This document shows, piece by piece, positions 29,801 to 44,800 of a DNA stretch of 64,000 bases (position 1 is the first letter of the stretch; each line of letters begins with the position of its first letter). This DNA comes from Antedon mediterranea (taxonomy: Eukaryota; Echinodermata; Crinoidea; Comatulida; Antedonidae), in NCBI RefSeq assembly GCF_964355755.1, contig NC_092680.1, forward strand, positions 17,835,001 through 17,899,000. The letters are read 5' to 3'. A program made the position numbers and the translations under genes. Under the pieces are notes generated by a model that did no database searches, was not told where the DNA came from, and saw nothing but the letters and a program-made list of their open reading frames with translations.

Positions 29801-32800
29801 GAAGTAAGTATTATATTTTTTAAGGATTTAATGTCAAAGGAATATTATATTACAGAGAAAAATGATTTCATTGGCGATTTCTAACTCTACAATGATTTTA
29901 AGAAGATTTGTCAGATGTTTTAAATTACATTATCATAGCTTCCAAAATGATACATTGAAGTATGATAGCAAGTTAAAAATCTAAGTCACTTTATATGTCA
30001 GTTATGAATAGCAATGTGGAAGGACTGAACCAAGTTCTACTATGATATATATTACAATTTAACATTTTTTTTTTCATTTTTTGGGGTTTCTTTTCTCTTT
30101 TTATATGTGAATAAAATATTATTTTTTTGTTACAGAAGTGAATACTCAATTTCTGTCACTTTAGTTAACTTTATTGCTAAGGTCAAGTCTGGGGGTCACT
30201 TCATCACCCTAGATGTTTCAAGTGTGAAGTATCCTATTACAAACACAAACTTTAATGGACTGTTTCAATAATAATTCAATGAATATATCTGACAGTGAAT
30301 TACAGTCAAAAGTCAGTATTACAGTCAAATGGGACTCATAAATACCAGAAATGCTTTGGGATTTGTAATTTTAGCATGACATGTCCTAATAGACTTTTTT
30401 CCCAGACGTTTTTGGGTCTTGCAGCTGGAAATCTATAAATTATAGTGGAGTTTCCATTTTTGCAAAACTGTCGTCCTTAGGACTATAACTGCTGCTTGCT
30501 TTAGCTTCTGATTGAGTAGTCCTAATGGGACGTAGCGGGCTAGAGCAGCAGCGTGAAAAAGATTATAACTATGTTTTGCATCAGTTGTGCAATACAACAT
30601 TGTAGTCCAGTCTTGATCAGATCAGTGAATGTCGATAGCCTCCAAACAAGATATTGTCTATTGACAATTGATGGTCAAATAGTTCCTATTTTTCTAAATT
30701 TCTCAGTCATTATCTTGTACAGTACTGTACACTGTTAAAGTATCTGTGTCAGAAAAAAATCTTACTTACCACTTTTATCTCTAATTGCAAGGTTTCGTCC
30801 TTCTTTCAACAAAATTTCCAGTTCGTAATATAAATCAGAGGGGGGAATGGCAATCATTGGATTGGCCATCTCTATACCATCTGACCCACTTTGCACTTCT
30901 TGCCCTTCTGGATTTGATATCTCTATTGATGGTGACTTTTCTGTTAGTTTCTCTTGTTGCCCTTCTGATGTCTTTCCCTCACCAGCTGCCCCATTTTGTT
31001 GCGGTTCTGATGTATGTTTTGGTAATTCTTCTTCCTCTTTTATGCTTTCAGTGTCTGAATCTTTCACTTTTTTCCTAATAAATGAGGGCTAAAAAGAGAA
31101 GAAAAAGAAACGATTAATATGACTTTTCCCTATCAGAAAAACATGACTTTTCCCTAATACTATTAAAAAAACAATACACTGATGTCACACTACCATATCT
31201 GTTACACAGTAAGCATGGTTTCACATTAGCTCAATATCTAACATTCCTTGTCCAAACTGGTTTTATGAGAAATGTGAACTTGAATTTAATGTTTCAGCTT
31301 CTCAATTGCAATTTGTATCAACTTTGACAATTGGAAGATGGAGTATACATGACAACCATTACAATTCAACATAAATAATTAGATTATATTAAAAGCATTG
31401 TTATTTTTGTACTGCAAATTTTGTGCAATTATTTTAAAATAAAACATAGAACTCTATTCTATATAGTATAATCATAAAGACACTAGAATACACAACAATT
31501 CTATGCTATAGTTTAGAATTTCTTGTACAACCAACAATAGCAAAATGTTGCGAGTTGAACCAATGTATTTTCTCACATGTTTTCTAGTATGTACTTTCCC
31601 AAACTTTTTTTCTAGCCCAAAATGTATAGGGTTTTGTCGAAAGTCTGGTTTTTAAATTTATTTTGAATGGCAAAACATGGAATTCAAGACCTTTGGAAAC
31701 TACGAAATTGAGACGCATGTTTTGCAATTTTCAGAGTCTGTAATCACTTCAGAGTATACTGTAGATTAAGTGTAATAATGTTATCTGTAGGCCTAGCATA
31801 GAGATATTTCACTATAATATCTCTATGGTTACAGCTAATTATACGACATCTCTGTAGGATCTATCTTCCTTTGCTCTATCTATGTCAAACCCATTTTCAG
31901 AAACCTGAATACTAGACTTAATTAACCTAATGTAATCAACACATAGCACTATTAGTAATCTTGATTAGATAAGGTACAGTGTTTGTGCTATAGCTAAAGG
32001 TCACTGTACTTCTTTTAAGGTAAACATGTCAAGTTTGTTTGTTGATCAATGATCATGGACTTCAAAGGGGAGTCCCTACCCCCAATACAGATTTTACATT
32101 TGCTGTTGTCAAAAAACAAGAATACTCTAAAAAAGACCAACATTTTATTTTAACTAAAATCAATAAAAGAGCTTAGAAAATATTAGGCCACATGTCCGTT
32201 TCCTACAGTATACCCATAGACGGATCCAACGGCGCCCAGCCATACAATAGATAGCAAGTTTATTAGCATTTTTGGCCACTGTCTTTATTTAAAAATCATG
32301 GATCAATCTACCAATATCGTAAGCATCAAGTCAGAGTTCATTTAAGGTATGATCAAAGAAATAATTAGTAATATCTAAAACTCTTTAAGTCAAATGAAAA
32401 TATCTACTGTATTTACTTTACATATTTTTAAATAAATTATTTTATACATATTTTTGTAAATAAGCATCATTCAGGTACAAATAAGATTTTATCACTTTTT
32501 CTCAACATCAGAAACCGATTTTTATAAGTTATTACCAGCCTACCAGGCCTAATCTGACGATAATTCTTTTAATACATACCAATAGATTTAACATGATTAG
32601 ATATGCATTAAATCACCAATATCCATAAAAGTGCTGTTTTAGTATAAAACCATTATATAGAATACAGGTATACAAGGTAAAATAATACTTCTCAAACTCA
32701 GTTAAAAACATTGAATGCTTTGATATCAACACAGATGTTTATAATGGTCTTTATACAAAGAGAACAAGTATAGTTATGATAAAAAGATATGTACACAGTT

Positions 32801-35800
32801 GAGAACATACAGTGGTAATTATGGCAAGCCAAGTCCGCCAAAAGTCCTCAATCCATACCATTCAACAACAATACATTCATTTAAACAATCAACGTAAACC
32901 TACATCATTCACCATCTAACCACACCATTTGTTATCATTTCATTCAATTCATTGTCAAGTATAAAAACCATTCATTGTCAAGCCATTGTCATGTGAAATC
33001 ATTCATCGTCAAACCAACCCATTCATCGTGAAGTCACATCGGTTGCCGTCAAGTCAAACGATTCATCGAAAAATCATTCATCGTGAAGCCAGATCGTTCA
33101 TCACGAAACCAAACCCTTCACCGCAAAGTCAAATTGTTCATTGCGCGATCAATCACCGTGAAGCCAAACCAATCATCCTGAATCTATTTGTTTCATGACC
33201 AAACCGTTCGTCTTCAAGTCATTCATCGTTACGTCATTCATCATTAACTCGTTCGTCCTCAAGTGGTTCGTCTCTAAGTCGTTCGCCTTCAAGTCGTTCG
33301 TCCTGAAGTCATTCGTCTTCAAGTCGTTCGTCCTCAAGTCGTCCATCATTATGGCAGTCATCAGTAGGTCAGTCATCGTTAAGTCATTCATCATTAAGTC
33401 ATTCGTCCTAAAGTCAGTCATCATTAAGTCATTTATCATTAAGTCGTTCGTCCTCAAGTCATTCATCATTAAGTCGTTCATCAGTAAGCCATTCATGGTC
33501 GTTCGTTCTAAAGTTGTTCATCATCAAGTCGTTCGTCCTCAAGTCATTCGTCCTAAAGTTGTTCATCATCAAGTCGTTCGTCCCCAAGTCGTTCGTCTTC
33601 AAGTTGTTCATCATCAAGTCGTTCGTCTTTAAGTCGTTCGTCTTCAAGTCGTTCGTCCCAAAGTTGTTCATCATAAGGTCGTTTGTCCCCAAGTCATTCG
33701 TCCTAAAGTTGTTCAACATCAAGTCGTTTTTCCTCAAGTCGTTCGTCCTAAAGTTTGTCGTTGTCGTTTGTCCTCAAGTCATTCGTCCTAAAGCTGTTCA
33801 TCATCAACTCGTTCGTCTTCAAGTTGTTCGTCTTCAAGTCGTTCGCCCTCAAGTTGTCATCGTCGTGCAGCAATGATTGCACTACAGATTTACTTCGTTC
33901 GCCCTCAAGTCATTCGCCTCCAAGTCATTCATCATAAGGTCGTTTATCATTAAGTCATTCGTTTTAAAGTTGCATCATCAATTCGTTTGTCCCCAATAAA
34001 AGTTGTTCGTTTTCAAGTTGTTCATCGTCATGCACCAATGATTGCAGTACAGACTTTGTTTACCGATTGAAGATTTGGACGATTCCATTATTGATAGGGT
34101 AGCGAAAATAATCGTACTGCATTTATTTTTATGTAACTTATTTATGTAATTAAAACTTAATATTTTAATGCAAAAACGATTGGGTGCCCATGTGATTTTT
34201 GACTAGCGGTTATAAACGTTATGGTATCAGACACCTTAATTAAAAGCTACCCTTAGTCAATGATAGAAAACAATGTGTTTCTTGTTATAATGATCTCATA
34301 TTCTCGGTTGTTTCAAAATCACATACAGAAAAAAATTAAAAAAATTATCAATAAGGAATTAGAAAATAATATGTACATGGTTCAAGTTAATTGTGATGGG
34401 GTGAATACAAGGAAGCACGTAATTAAAAAATCAGGTACTATGGCTAGTATGCACGATATTTCTATTCTATTCTCTGCGTTCTTAATGCAACAGGCCTATA
34501 AATTCTAATTGTATTTTATTGTTTATGTGATCAGGTGGTTTAGTATTATTTATGAATTTCAGAGAAATATTTATCATATAAAAAGGTGCGTCAAAATCTG
34601 TGTAGTTTCCTCATCTCATCTAAAATAAACAGGAAATAAAGCTATTTATAAGCACAATAAGTATCAAAATTGCATTTTGTTGTCAAAAGTCAATACGAAT
34701 TTTTCGGGTGGCCACATTATTTTATTTTTACATGTTTAATTAAATCCTTATCAATTTTAATTGTTAGAGAGTTATAAAGTATATATTGTTTAAAAAAAGT
34801 TTAGTGACAATTAACTTGAACCATATCATGTACATATTATTTTCTAATTCATTATTAATCATTTTTGTTGTTTTTTTTGTATGTGAAACAAAAATTGAGA
34901 AAAAACACATTGTTTTCTGTTATCAAGGTATCATTTAAGTTTATACCATAAAGTGTATATGATCGTCTCCTCGCTAGTCAAAAATCACATGGGCACCCAA
35001 TTGTTTTTGCATTAAAATATTAAGTTTTAATTACATATGTAGCGATACTCTAAAAGCAGTATTATTATCTTATTAGGTGATCATTTAGAATAAAATGATC
35101 ACCTATTGTTATTGTATCAAATCTTTATTGTTATTATTGTTTCTGGGCACTATTTTGTGTAACAAATATCTAAAAAAGTTTAATGTCAATGATTACCAAA
35201 ATTTCACAATGTCTTTCAAATACTTTAACTTAGTCCTAATAAGCTTTTCAGCGTGATCACTCATCCGTGACGTCATGTATACGCCATTTTGTGAAATCAC
35301 ATTATCAATCATATCTCCATAATTCATTATCACATATTAATGAAATTTATTACACGTAAACTTCAGGTCAAGGGTAAAAATATTGGCAAGTAAAAACGAA
35401 CGCGCACGTAGGGTCATGCGCGTAAAATTGCGCGTTCAAAATTTAATAAGCTCACAATTAAGTTTTAAAAAGCGTAAAAATACGAATTTTTTGTAGAAAT
35501 CGCATTCTACTCACCATCCTTAGTACATTCACCGAATTTGAGTTCGTTCCGACTTCATCACGCGTAAAAACTTGAATAACGTAGGTCGTGTAATTTCACC
35601 TACACCATACATTTGAATATCTTACAGCTCTTCCGAATTAAATGTGACCTTGATGATTATAATTTATTATGAAAGCTGATGAAATGTAGATATGAATTCA
35701 TATAAAAATTAAGCCTATTGGATGTTGTGATGTTATCATATGGCTAGTTGAAGTTAAAACGTTGTTTTTAAATTTCTTTAGTCGAAGTTTTTTACACAAA

Positions 35801-38800
35801 ACTACTTTTATCGATTTGCGGTTATAGTGTCACTTAATGGAATCACTGAGGATTTACATTATTATTATTATTTATTTATTTTTTTTTTTATTTCTTCTTT
35901 ATGCTGGGGTCCTCTTCAGTCTGTTCTCCAAGAGGGCCCAGTAGCTTACTTAAGGCACTAATTGTGACAGTGGCTGTGTGCAGAATAGTACAACACAGTA
36001 ATAATAATAATAATAATAAATAAATAACCCCTACTTGTCTTGAAAGATGTACTTAGGTTCTTAAACTGAGGAACACTTTGTGTACACTAGACATACGGTT
36101 TACGGTCCTTCTCCAAGAAAACTTGTTCTACCACCATTACCCTGGAGCGAGTGAGCCTCACACCCTTGCTGATATTATGGCTACATAATTACAGTTCCAC
36201 TACCTTACTGCTCGGCGCACTTACTATATAAATGTACATCCATGTAGTTTCTGTATTGTAAGTAACAATCAATATTATCACAGAGGCCTGTTATGCATAA
36301 TTAATCTACAATCACTCATCTAAGAACAACTTGCAATTATAATATATTAATATATTCAAATATAACTAAAATTAGCCTCTTGAGAATGTGTGAAAAATTA
36401 ATTGCCTGTTAACATAACGGTAAAATATGTTTACTGCAGGAGTTCAACAGTGGCCTGGTATTTATATAGCTTAACAAGTACAATTCTGGAATGTTCTTAA
36501 TTGTCTATAACCTCCCACTAAAGTGCTGTATCTTCACATTATTAGTATTTCGCAATCAAATATCAAATTAGAAATTCTATAATACAGCATCACATGTATT
36601 TCACCTGTATCACCTAATATCATAGAAGAAATCTAACCCTTAACCTAACAATACATGATACAGGCAGCACATGTGACACTAACATTTCCTATGTTACTAG
36701 GGAAATATTGTCATTTGTGGAGATCATCAATGAGAATCGGGTCAACCCAATAAACTCTATTCAACGCATTCCAAATGGTAGATGAATTCTGTTATTCGTA
36801 TTCGTTACCACACCACACCTAATGGGTTATTGCCGAACCTACTCAAACCGCTTGTATGACCAAATTAGCTGTCTATTGAGTATAGACTATAGTACGCCAG
36901 CCATGTTCTCTCAAAAATTAAATACCTTTAGAAGAAGATGTAAGATAAATTCCACAACCATGAATGTATGTTATCTCTATCTGCTTCATCTACTATCTAC
37001 CTATTGAAAGCTCTAATAATAAATATCTTAATAGGTAGGCCTACTGTAGATTAAGATATGTTCAGTGTACAGTGAACATAATATTATTGATTATCCATCC
37101 TCTAATAAAAGATAATTACCTTCCAAATTAATTTTTACCTAACAATAAATAGAAATCACCTTGCGAGTAGTTTATTACTGCATCTCTTACAATCCAGGAA
37201 TATTGCAGGCGGTGATTGACGCTATAATAACATACGCATCTACACACTGTCTTTAGTTAATCACTCCACTGTTCTGCTTGAACGATCAACCACTGCTGTC
37301 TTATCATCAGTTTGAGTAATTCCATGACAGACCATGCGGTACAAATCGTACACACAACCAGTCTGAGTGTGCACTGCACGCGCTCAAATGTTGTAAACAA
37401 GAGGCAGGTTTAAATTGTTATTGTGCAGGTGGAAGCAGGAGGTTGGGTCGTATTACTCAAAGGCACTGAGGAGTGCTGGGATGTACTGTAATTATATATT
37501 AAATATATTATTGGTATATTGGTTGGCGATGCAGATGATTGCATAACACCCTTGATAATTACTACACATTAGTTTATAGCTAAAAAACTCTATTATTTAA
37601 ATATACAGTTGGACCTACATTTTACATAGGGTACAGGACCAAAAGCTATAGTGTATAATGTGATTCGTAAAATTCAGACTTGACCTTAAATTGACCTTGG
37701 TTTTTCCACAATGTGATTTTATTATACAGAATAACAATCTAACATTATTAATTAATAACTAACCACACTGTAAGACATTTATTAGCAAATACCAAATGAC
37801 ATAAAAGATTCACAAACAATTTCAATATTTAAGGCTGCTCTAACAAAACACTATATTTCATGTTATGTATAGTTTATTTGTAAGTTTTTCTTGTATTATA
37901 TGGTTTTATCTTAACTGTTTGTATTGTATGGAGTGAGTGCAGAATCTGTTTGGGCTTTAGCCTATTTTCATTCCTGGTTATGTTTACATTGATGACCGAA
38001 TAAATATTATTATTATTATTAACAGGCAAATCAACAACAACATTTAATGATATAAAACTAGCAAACTCTCAATACCAAATTTATATAAATTGTATGCTAC
38101 AAAATCTTTAAATTGACCTTGGTTTTTCCACAATGTGATTTTATTATACAGAATAACAATCTAACATTACCAATTAATAATTAACCACACTGTAAGACAT
38201 TTATTAACAGGCAAATCAACAACAACATTTAATGATTACAAAACACTCTCAATACCAAATTTATATAAATTGCTAGCTGAAAACTTAACGTAAGGGAAAA
38301 CAAGGCATTATTGGTATCTTGTTTTGGTAATTTATTAATTAGTTTTATTATCAGTGATAACAATTTAATTTTTAAATAAACAGAAGTAAAAATTTGTTTA
38401 CAGAATATTAAAAACTATATAAAACTTCTATTTTATTATAAAATATAAACTTTTGCAACAACATTAATAATAATAATCTTATATTTTTTGTATAAATATT
38501 GTAAAAAACTTGGCGCTATCCTTTAACACAGTTTCTCCTTTTTGGTTGGATTTTATACATTTTTTACAAGTGTTTAGAATATCACAAACATTTATTCTAC
38601 ATCTGTTAGCTCAGTGAATCATACAATTTATGTGTTAAAAATATTACTATTGATTTTATTTTATGTATAATGAATTTTAAAATTGAATACGATAATCATT
38701 TGTAAGTAGACTTGTTTTACATATTTTTACGATAAAACTGCAATCAATATTGGAATGGAGTTTGCTCTTGTTGAAAATGTTTATACACTGCGTAAAATTA

Positions 38801-41800
38801 GGATTTATATTGTTTTATGATCATTTAAAAAAATATCTGGCTGTGCATTCCAAAAATAAGTTTCATACTTTCTTCTGAAATTTTTTTATTGAAAACCAAA
38901 ATAAATTTATGATATATCTTTATTTATAAAAACCTAAATCAACAGTACATCTATTTTGTTATTAATTACTGGTTATTAAGAATGTTTTAACACGTATTTT
39001 GAATAGAATTAAAAATAGGACTTTTTCTGGTTTTTTTATTAACTCTATGGACGTTTTTGCTATGTTTTTAGCTAATAACATTTTCCATTATCATGGCCAT
39101 GTCTTGTCTTGCTGTGGTGAGTATTAGCGAATTTCATCTGTCAATTTTGAAAATACATGATGTATTTCTTTATTGCATAAAATAAATGTATTCACCTTCT
39201 CACTAAGATCTTCATTAGTGAAGGATGGGACCAACAGGTGGTAAACACTTCTAAAACGGTCCGGTTCTCATTGCACAATCAGCCCAGTTATGACCAGTGG
39301 TTGTGTGCGACAGTGCGAGTGTGTTTACTAGTAAACTAGGGTAACCCTGTCTCGGAAGATGTACTAGGTTATTTAAAGACCACCGAAACCATGGAGCGAG
39401 TGAGCATCTAACCTTTGCCGATGTTATGACCACGTAATTCCACTGTCTTAACCGCTCGGCCACTCAAAAGTGGATGGGTGCTGTGTTAAAATTAGGCTGG
39501 TCGGAAGACCTAAAATGGTGGGTGGGAGACCTTTGAAAGTGAGTGTCTATCCTGCCTAACTCTGGCCAGAATATTCTTTGTACTGTGAGTTACAAAAAAG
39601 ATGTTTTTGTAAACACAGCTCGAAATGCAATATGGCTACAACATAACAGGCCTCTGTTTATGAAAAGGATACTGATATCCACATGTGGCTTCTATTGCAC
39701 TCATCGTTTAATCAATCTGTGTACACAATTAATTAATAAGACCTACCAAAATAAAATCTAAAAATGAGTCGAACAGACTAGGCTCTTCCACGTCGTGACT
39801 TTCTTCCTTGTGCGATTCTTGGGATCCCATGGTAAATAAAATCAAAATCAACTCATAAGAAATAACGCAGGGTGCTTAAAAACGTATTTAGCACCTAAAA
39901 ATATTACACCATAATTCCTTTTATACAATCACACATATAAACAGCAGGCCTAGACTATTGGTTTAAATTAATATATGGCCATATCAATGAAAAGTTACGT
40001 TACTACCAGCAGCTGTTACAGACAAATATAGTTCCTTCTCAACAAGTAGAAATCCTTACTATCTCGCTAAACCAGCATATATTAATTATTCAATTCTTCT
40101 ATTTAAAGAGTTTGTTTAAATAATCTATATTGGATACGAGATGAAAATTCCACCAATATGATGAATATATTTATCATATTATATATCATTGTTGTTACTT
40201 TGGGAGTACGGAACCTGAACTCTTGTTATAGTGATTAGGTTCACTTTTAGGTTCCTGCCTACTCCCTTAGTTTCTGTGTTTTTGTTTGTTTGTATCTGGT
40301 TTTTGGCAATAAATAATAATAATAATAATAATTACAGTGTATGTATATTTGGTGCTGTTGCATATAAGGCAGTAATTCTACGTCAATGCAAAGTGTTTGA
40401 TTGTACGTAGCTTGGATATAACATATACGTCAAAGTCGGTAACTATTGCTGGTATTGCTGTGTATTTTCTAACATTTTGAAAATAACAGAACAGAAGGTT
40501 AAATGTCATATTTGCTGCATAGCGCTGAATAAACCGTGTATTTCAATAACAAATTTGAAAATTAATTCTATATTTACGTGTTTGCTTAAGCGTAAGGCGA
40601 GTCGCGCAGTATCTTTCGTCCTTCTCTCTATTCTATATCACTGGCATTGTGTACACTGGTGACAATATTGTGGTTAAAAATCAACATTAGCCCGAGTCAG
40701 GCCTGCCGGATGAATTCATTGCTATTTGCGAATGGCTGGCACGAGCATAGGTTCACAGATATCATTGTAAGTCAATCCATCAGCAATTATAAATTAACGT
40801 ATATATTAATCACAGATCAACTAAAGCATCAATATCATTTGTACTGTCAATTGTCACACATTTTAAAATTGATGATGACAATGTGGCAGAATTATAATGT
40901 TACAATTAGGAAGCAGTAAATTATAACCCAAGAGGGACGAAGTGATATTTATCTAGACCTATGAAATTGTGTTATTATACAGTTTGAAAATGAGAATGAT
41001 GAATTTTATTTCAACACAAATCAACTTTTTTTAAATGTCATCCACAAATTGAGAAGTAAACCTATGATTTTTAAAGTGTCATTTAAAGGTAAGTATTGCC
41101 GACCTATGACCCCAGAAATAGCTGTCACTATCATACAACAATAAAATATTTTACCTCTCGCATATTAATGAATTAGTTCAAAACTACTTAAGCTACTGAA
41201 AAAAAAAACCACTTGTTTTTTACTTGTTTGTGAACAAATTATATGCAAAATGTATAATACAAAATATACATATTAAAAATTTATATTAATTTTTCTAATT
41301 TTCGACATGTGAAATACACAATATAAATTGAATGTATCTAAACACTGGAGCCATCCTTTAAGCTCAAGGGTACTGTTAAAAGAGAATATCATGGCTGGTA
41401 TAAAAAAATGTATAATCCCTATACTACAGCATATCTAATACTGTATTTTATAGGCCTAGTTATAATTATATACATTATCATAACACTTAAGTTTAATTAG
41501 CATATACAATACAAAATAATTTGCATATAAAAAATGAGATAGAGGATGAAGGTTATTGTGTATATATATTATTCAAATAATTAATACTAAACACTGTACT
41601 TCCACATCAATAACAAACTTCTTGCTAAAAACACACCTTTATTGTAATAAACGCATTGTTAAAGTGACCATATGGATGACAATGAAAGGAGAATGTAAAA
41701 TTGTCTAGTAGCATCTAATCTATACAAGTAATAATCCTACCAAAATTAGACAATGTCTGAACAAAAAACATCATATTAACATTGATATACTGCATGTCCG

Positions 41801-44800
41801 GAATAGATATATTTTTATCATAAATATTATAATTCTAATAAATTCACAAGCATTCACGCAATATTAAAGAGTGAATAATAAGTAGGCAATTCATCAATCA
41901 TTTTGTTTATAATATAGGCTTCAAATTTCAATGCTTTTACAAGCATTAATTATGATCCTTCTTGGATGACCATACTGATGAATATCAGGCATGTACATGC
42001 ATGTGTAGACTCAATAATATGGCCTAGCCTACATCAAATATAAATATTACTTACCAACGGCAGACAACACCCAATAAAATCATCAACTTCACAGACAATA
42101 CCAGAAAACATTCCTTTATTAAAACACCCTAGATACAAAATGAAGAATGCACAAACGTACACAACAATCGCATTATTCAGTCATGTCATCGTAACCAAAG
42201 CTAGTATTAGCACTAGATTTAAATTCTTACGACAATTAATCTAATGAACGACGGTAGCTCAGCTCATCTGAACCTCAATAAAACATGGTAATGTTTATTT
42301 TTAGACAATCAGTGAAAGAGAATTACAGTTTTCATCACATCTTTTGAAAGTTAAACGATGCTATTTTGTATTTGTTTGACACTGCAGTAATTAATAATAG
42401 CATTTAATATATATATAGATATATTTGAATACTAATGGAGAGTAATGGCTATATTGGAAGTGTTTGTCTTATATTGGCCACATGAAATATATTTGTTCAA
42501 GTAGATTACAGAACCAGTTGTAAATAATTTGGGACAGTTAAACACTTGAATGATGATGAGACGCTTGAAAGTGTTAAGGATTACTGGAGCACTAAATGAA
42601 AATTGAAGGCATTTACTGTTTAGTTAAACTTACGAACTTACTTATTAAATTTTATCAAAGTTTAAATGTAATCAAGAATGAAGAAAAGGTTATAGATAGA
42701 CCAAGATAAACATGGGGGACATTTCAGCGATGAAAACCGCCATTAACAATATTCTAAAACAGACATTTTAAGGGAAGTTTCTAGTCTAAATCCGAATGTC
42801 ATGGGGTTTTCTACGTTTTTCTACAAAATGTAATAGAGTACCATATAGTGCCTCATTGTCGTATTGCACATCAGCTTTTTATAAACAGGGTACCTTTAAT
42901 GTGCGCCATCTATGACTGGAGCCAAATCCAACAGCGCTCTTTTTAGTGGCCTTAGCTTCCCATTCAAAATGCAGTGGATTAACTTAATCAAACTAAAAAG
43001 TTTACATACTGTACGTTATAAAAGGGCATATGGCACAGTGTGTTACTGTTGGACATTGGATTACTGATCGTGGTTCGAATCCAACTCTCGCCACATTTCT
43101 GGTATCCTTAGGCAAGACACTTTATTTACATTTGCCTCTCTCCACTCAGGTGTATAAATGGGTACCATTAGACACAGCTTTATTATTAAAACAAATAATG
43201 GAAAAAATACTTTCATTTTGTTGAAACCTGACTTTCCTATAAATTAATAGAATATTCATCCCATTGAGCTCATATATTAATTTTACAATATATTATATAC
43301 TCTCATACATTTTTACAATATGCAAACTTTATTATAAAAGCATTATATGAGAGAATGAATATTCTGATAGTGCTATTAAAGCTATTATCCTTTTCAGGGA
43401 ATTATAATAATTATCATATTTTCCTTTTAATAATACTACATTACACATTAAACAAGACATAAATGAATCCTTTGAACATTATTCATCCTAAATTATGTTA
43501 TCTGTTCACATATCTCATTCATTCAATTCAATTGGTTTTTCACAATTACATCCATTGCCATTTTAGCATTCTAACAAACACTTCTATTTCTTTACTATAT
43601 AATTAGTTTCTATATATTCAGCCCAGCTTTTTGTGAACTGAATACCAGTTCTATTTTTAGTTTATTCCTTTTGTCTGTCAAATAGTATTGTTAAATGTAG
43701 TTATTTTTTTTTTTTAATTAGGGTCATAGAAAAATAGAATTAAATAAGTTGTGATAATTTATATTTTATTAGAAAAATTCTAATATAAACTGTAGCATTT
43801 TTCTGTTCAATAAAAAAAAGTCTATACCATTTGTGGAGAGGGGTGTTCAATGAATTTTCTACTTTTTGCATTATATCTCACTCATTGTAGAAAATGGCTA
43901 TATTCAGTTTATTCAGGTAAACTCGGCACAAAATAGACTTTAAAAAATAATAGATGTTGGCAGCGTACTAATCACTATAGCTAGGCAGATGTACGCTAGA
44001 TCATCATTTTATGTATTTTGCATATTTATATTTATATTGATGGGGCCCTCATGAGACAAGCTATTGCTTCTAGTGTGGGCCCCAGTTAATTGTCAAATAA
44101 CTGAATAAATGTGTATCAATGAATCTAAAGTTTTTTCATGACTTAAAGGCCAGGTGCGGGCAAAAAATTTCTATTGATCATACATTCCAATAATTATCGA
44201 TCTATAGTTTCCCCTATATTTCATAATTTTTGGGATTTTATTTGTTACACGAGCTTGTTGAAAATAAGCACTTTCTTATCAGTGGGGGGGATAGTTCAAC
44301 TTACACAGTAAAATCTCTATTCTTTTGTCCACAAATTTCGTAAATAGAGAGGCATTTTAAAAAGCTATGAAAAATAAACAGTGTGGTAAAAAATGTTATC
44401 AGATGACTAAATATAGGTAATATAACTTGAATATTACATTTCTGGTATTTTTATTCAACTTCAGATTTTTATTTTCATGCTATAGCAAAAATTATCCACC
44501 GTATATCCACCATCTTGTTTCACCTTCTAGGGAGTCACCAGGCATGTTATTACATTAGGTTAACTACCTAACTACTGAAAAAAAGTCTTTCTGGTTTTTA
44601 TGGAAAGAATTTTGCCAAATTTTGTATTTGACCATATTAAGGGAAATTTATGTTTTTTCGTCTTGATTTCTGTTACAAATATTTGATTTATGTACAATTA
44701 ACCAAATATTATATTTAAAATTCATGCCTGTATCTGAGCTTTAAGTTTAAATAATGTGATGATTAGAAAGAGATGATATATTTTCCTGTAATTTGAGTTA

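Larger units (their letters stand above)
26394..30769. other. MCTP intron within C2A
   Basis: It splits a Gly codon of C2A loop 1. It contains the Harbinger-like MITE (28331-28694) and a decayed family 1 MITE (29015-29178). No additional exon seen. Confidence 0.6.
31089..39746. other. Large MCTP first intron, proximal part
   Basis: It contains the 15-bp minisatellite, foldback element, SINE copies, tandem duplication with LINE end, and otherwise AT-rich sequence. No exon with good borders was found. Confidence 0.5.

Noticed and set aside
33173-33876. Repetitive frames with SFVLK or NDLRT units
   Set aside because: They are generated by the 15-bp minisatellite in several registers and both strands, with no start context or homology.
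43030-43224. 64-codon frame over a GGTTCGAATCC motif, or a real tRNA gene
   Set aside because: The tRNA-like part cannot fold into a full tRNA and is followed by SINE body shared with 23868-24192.
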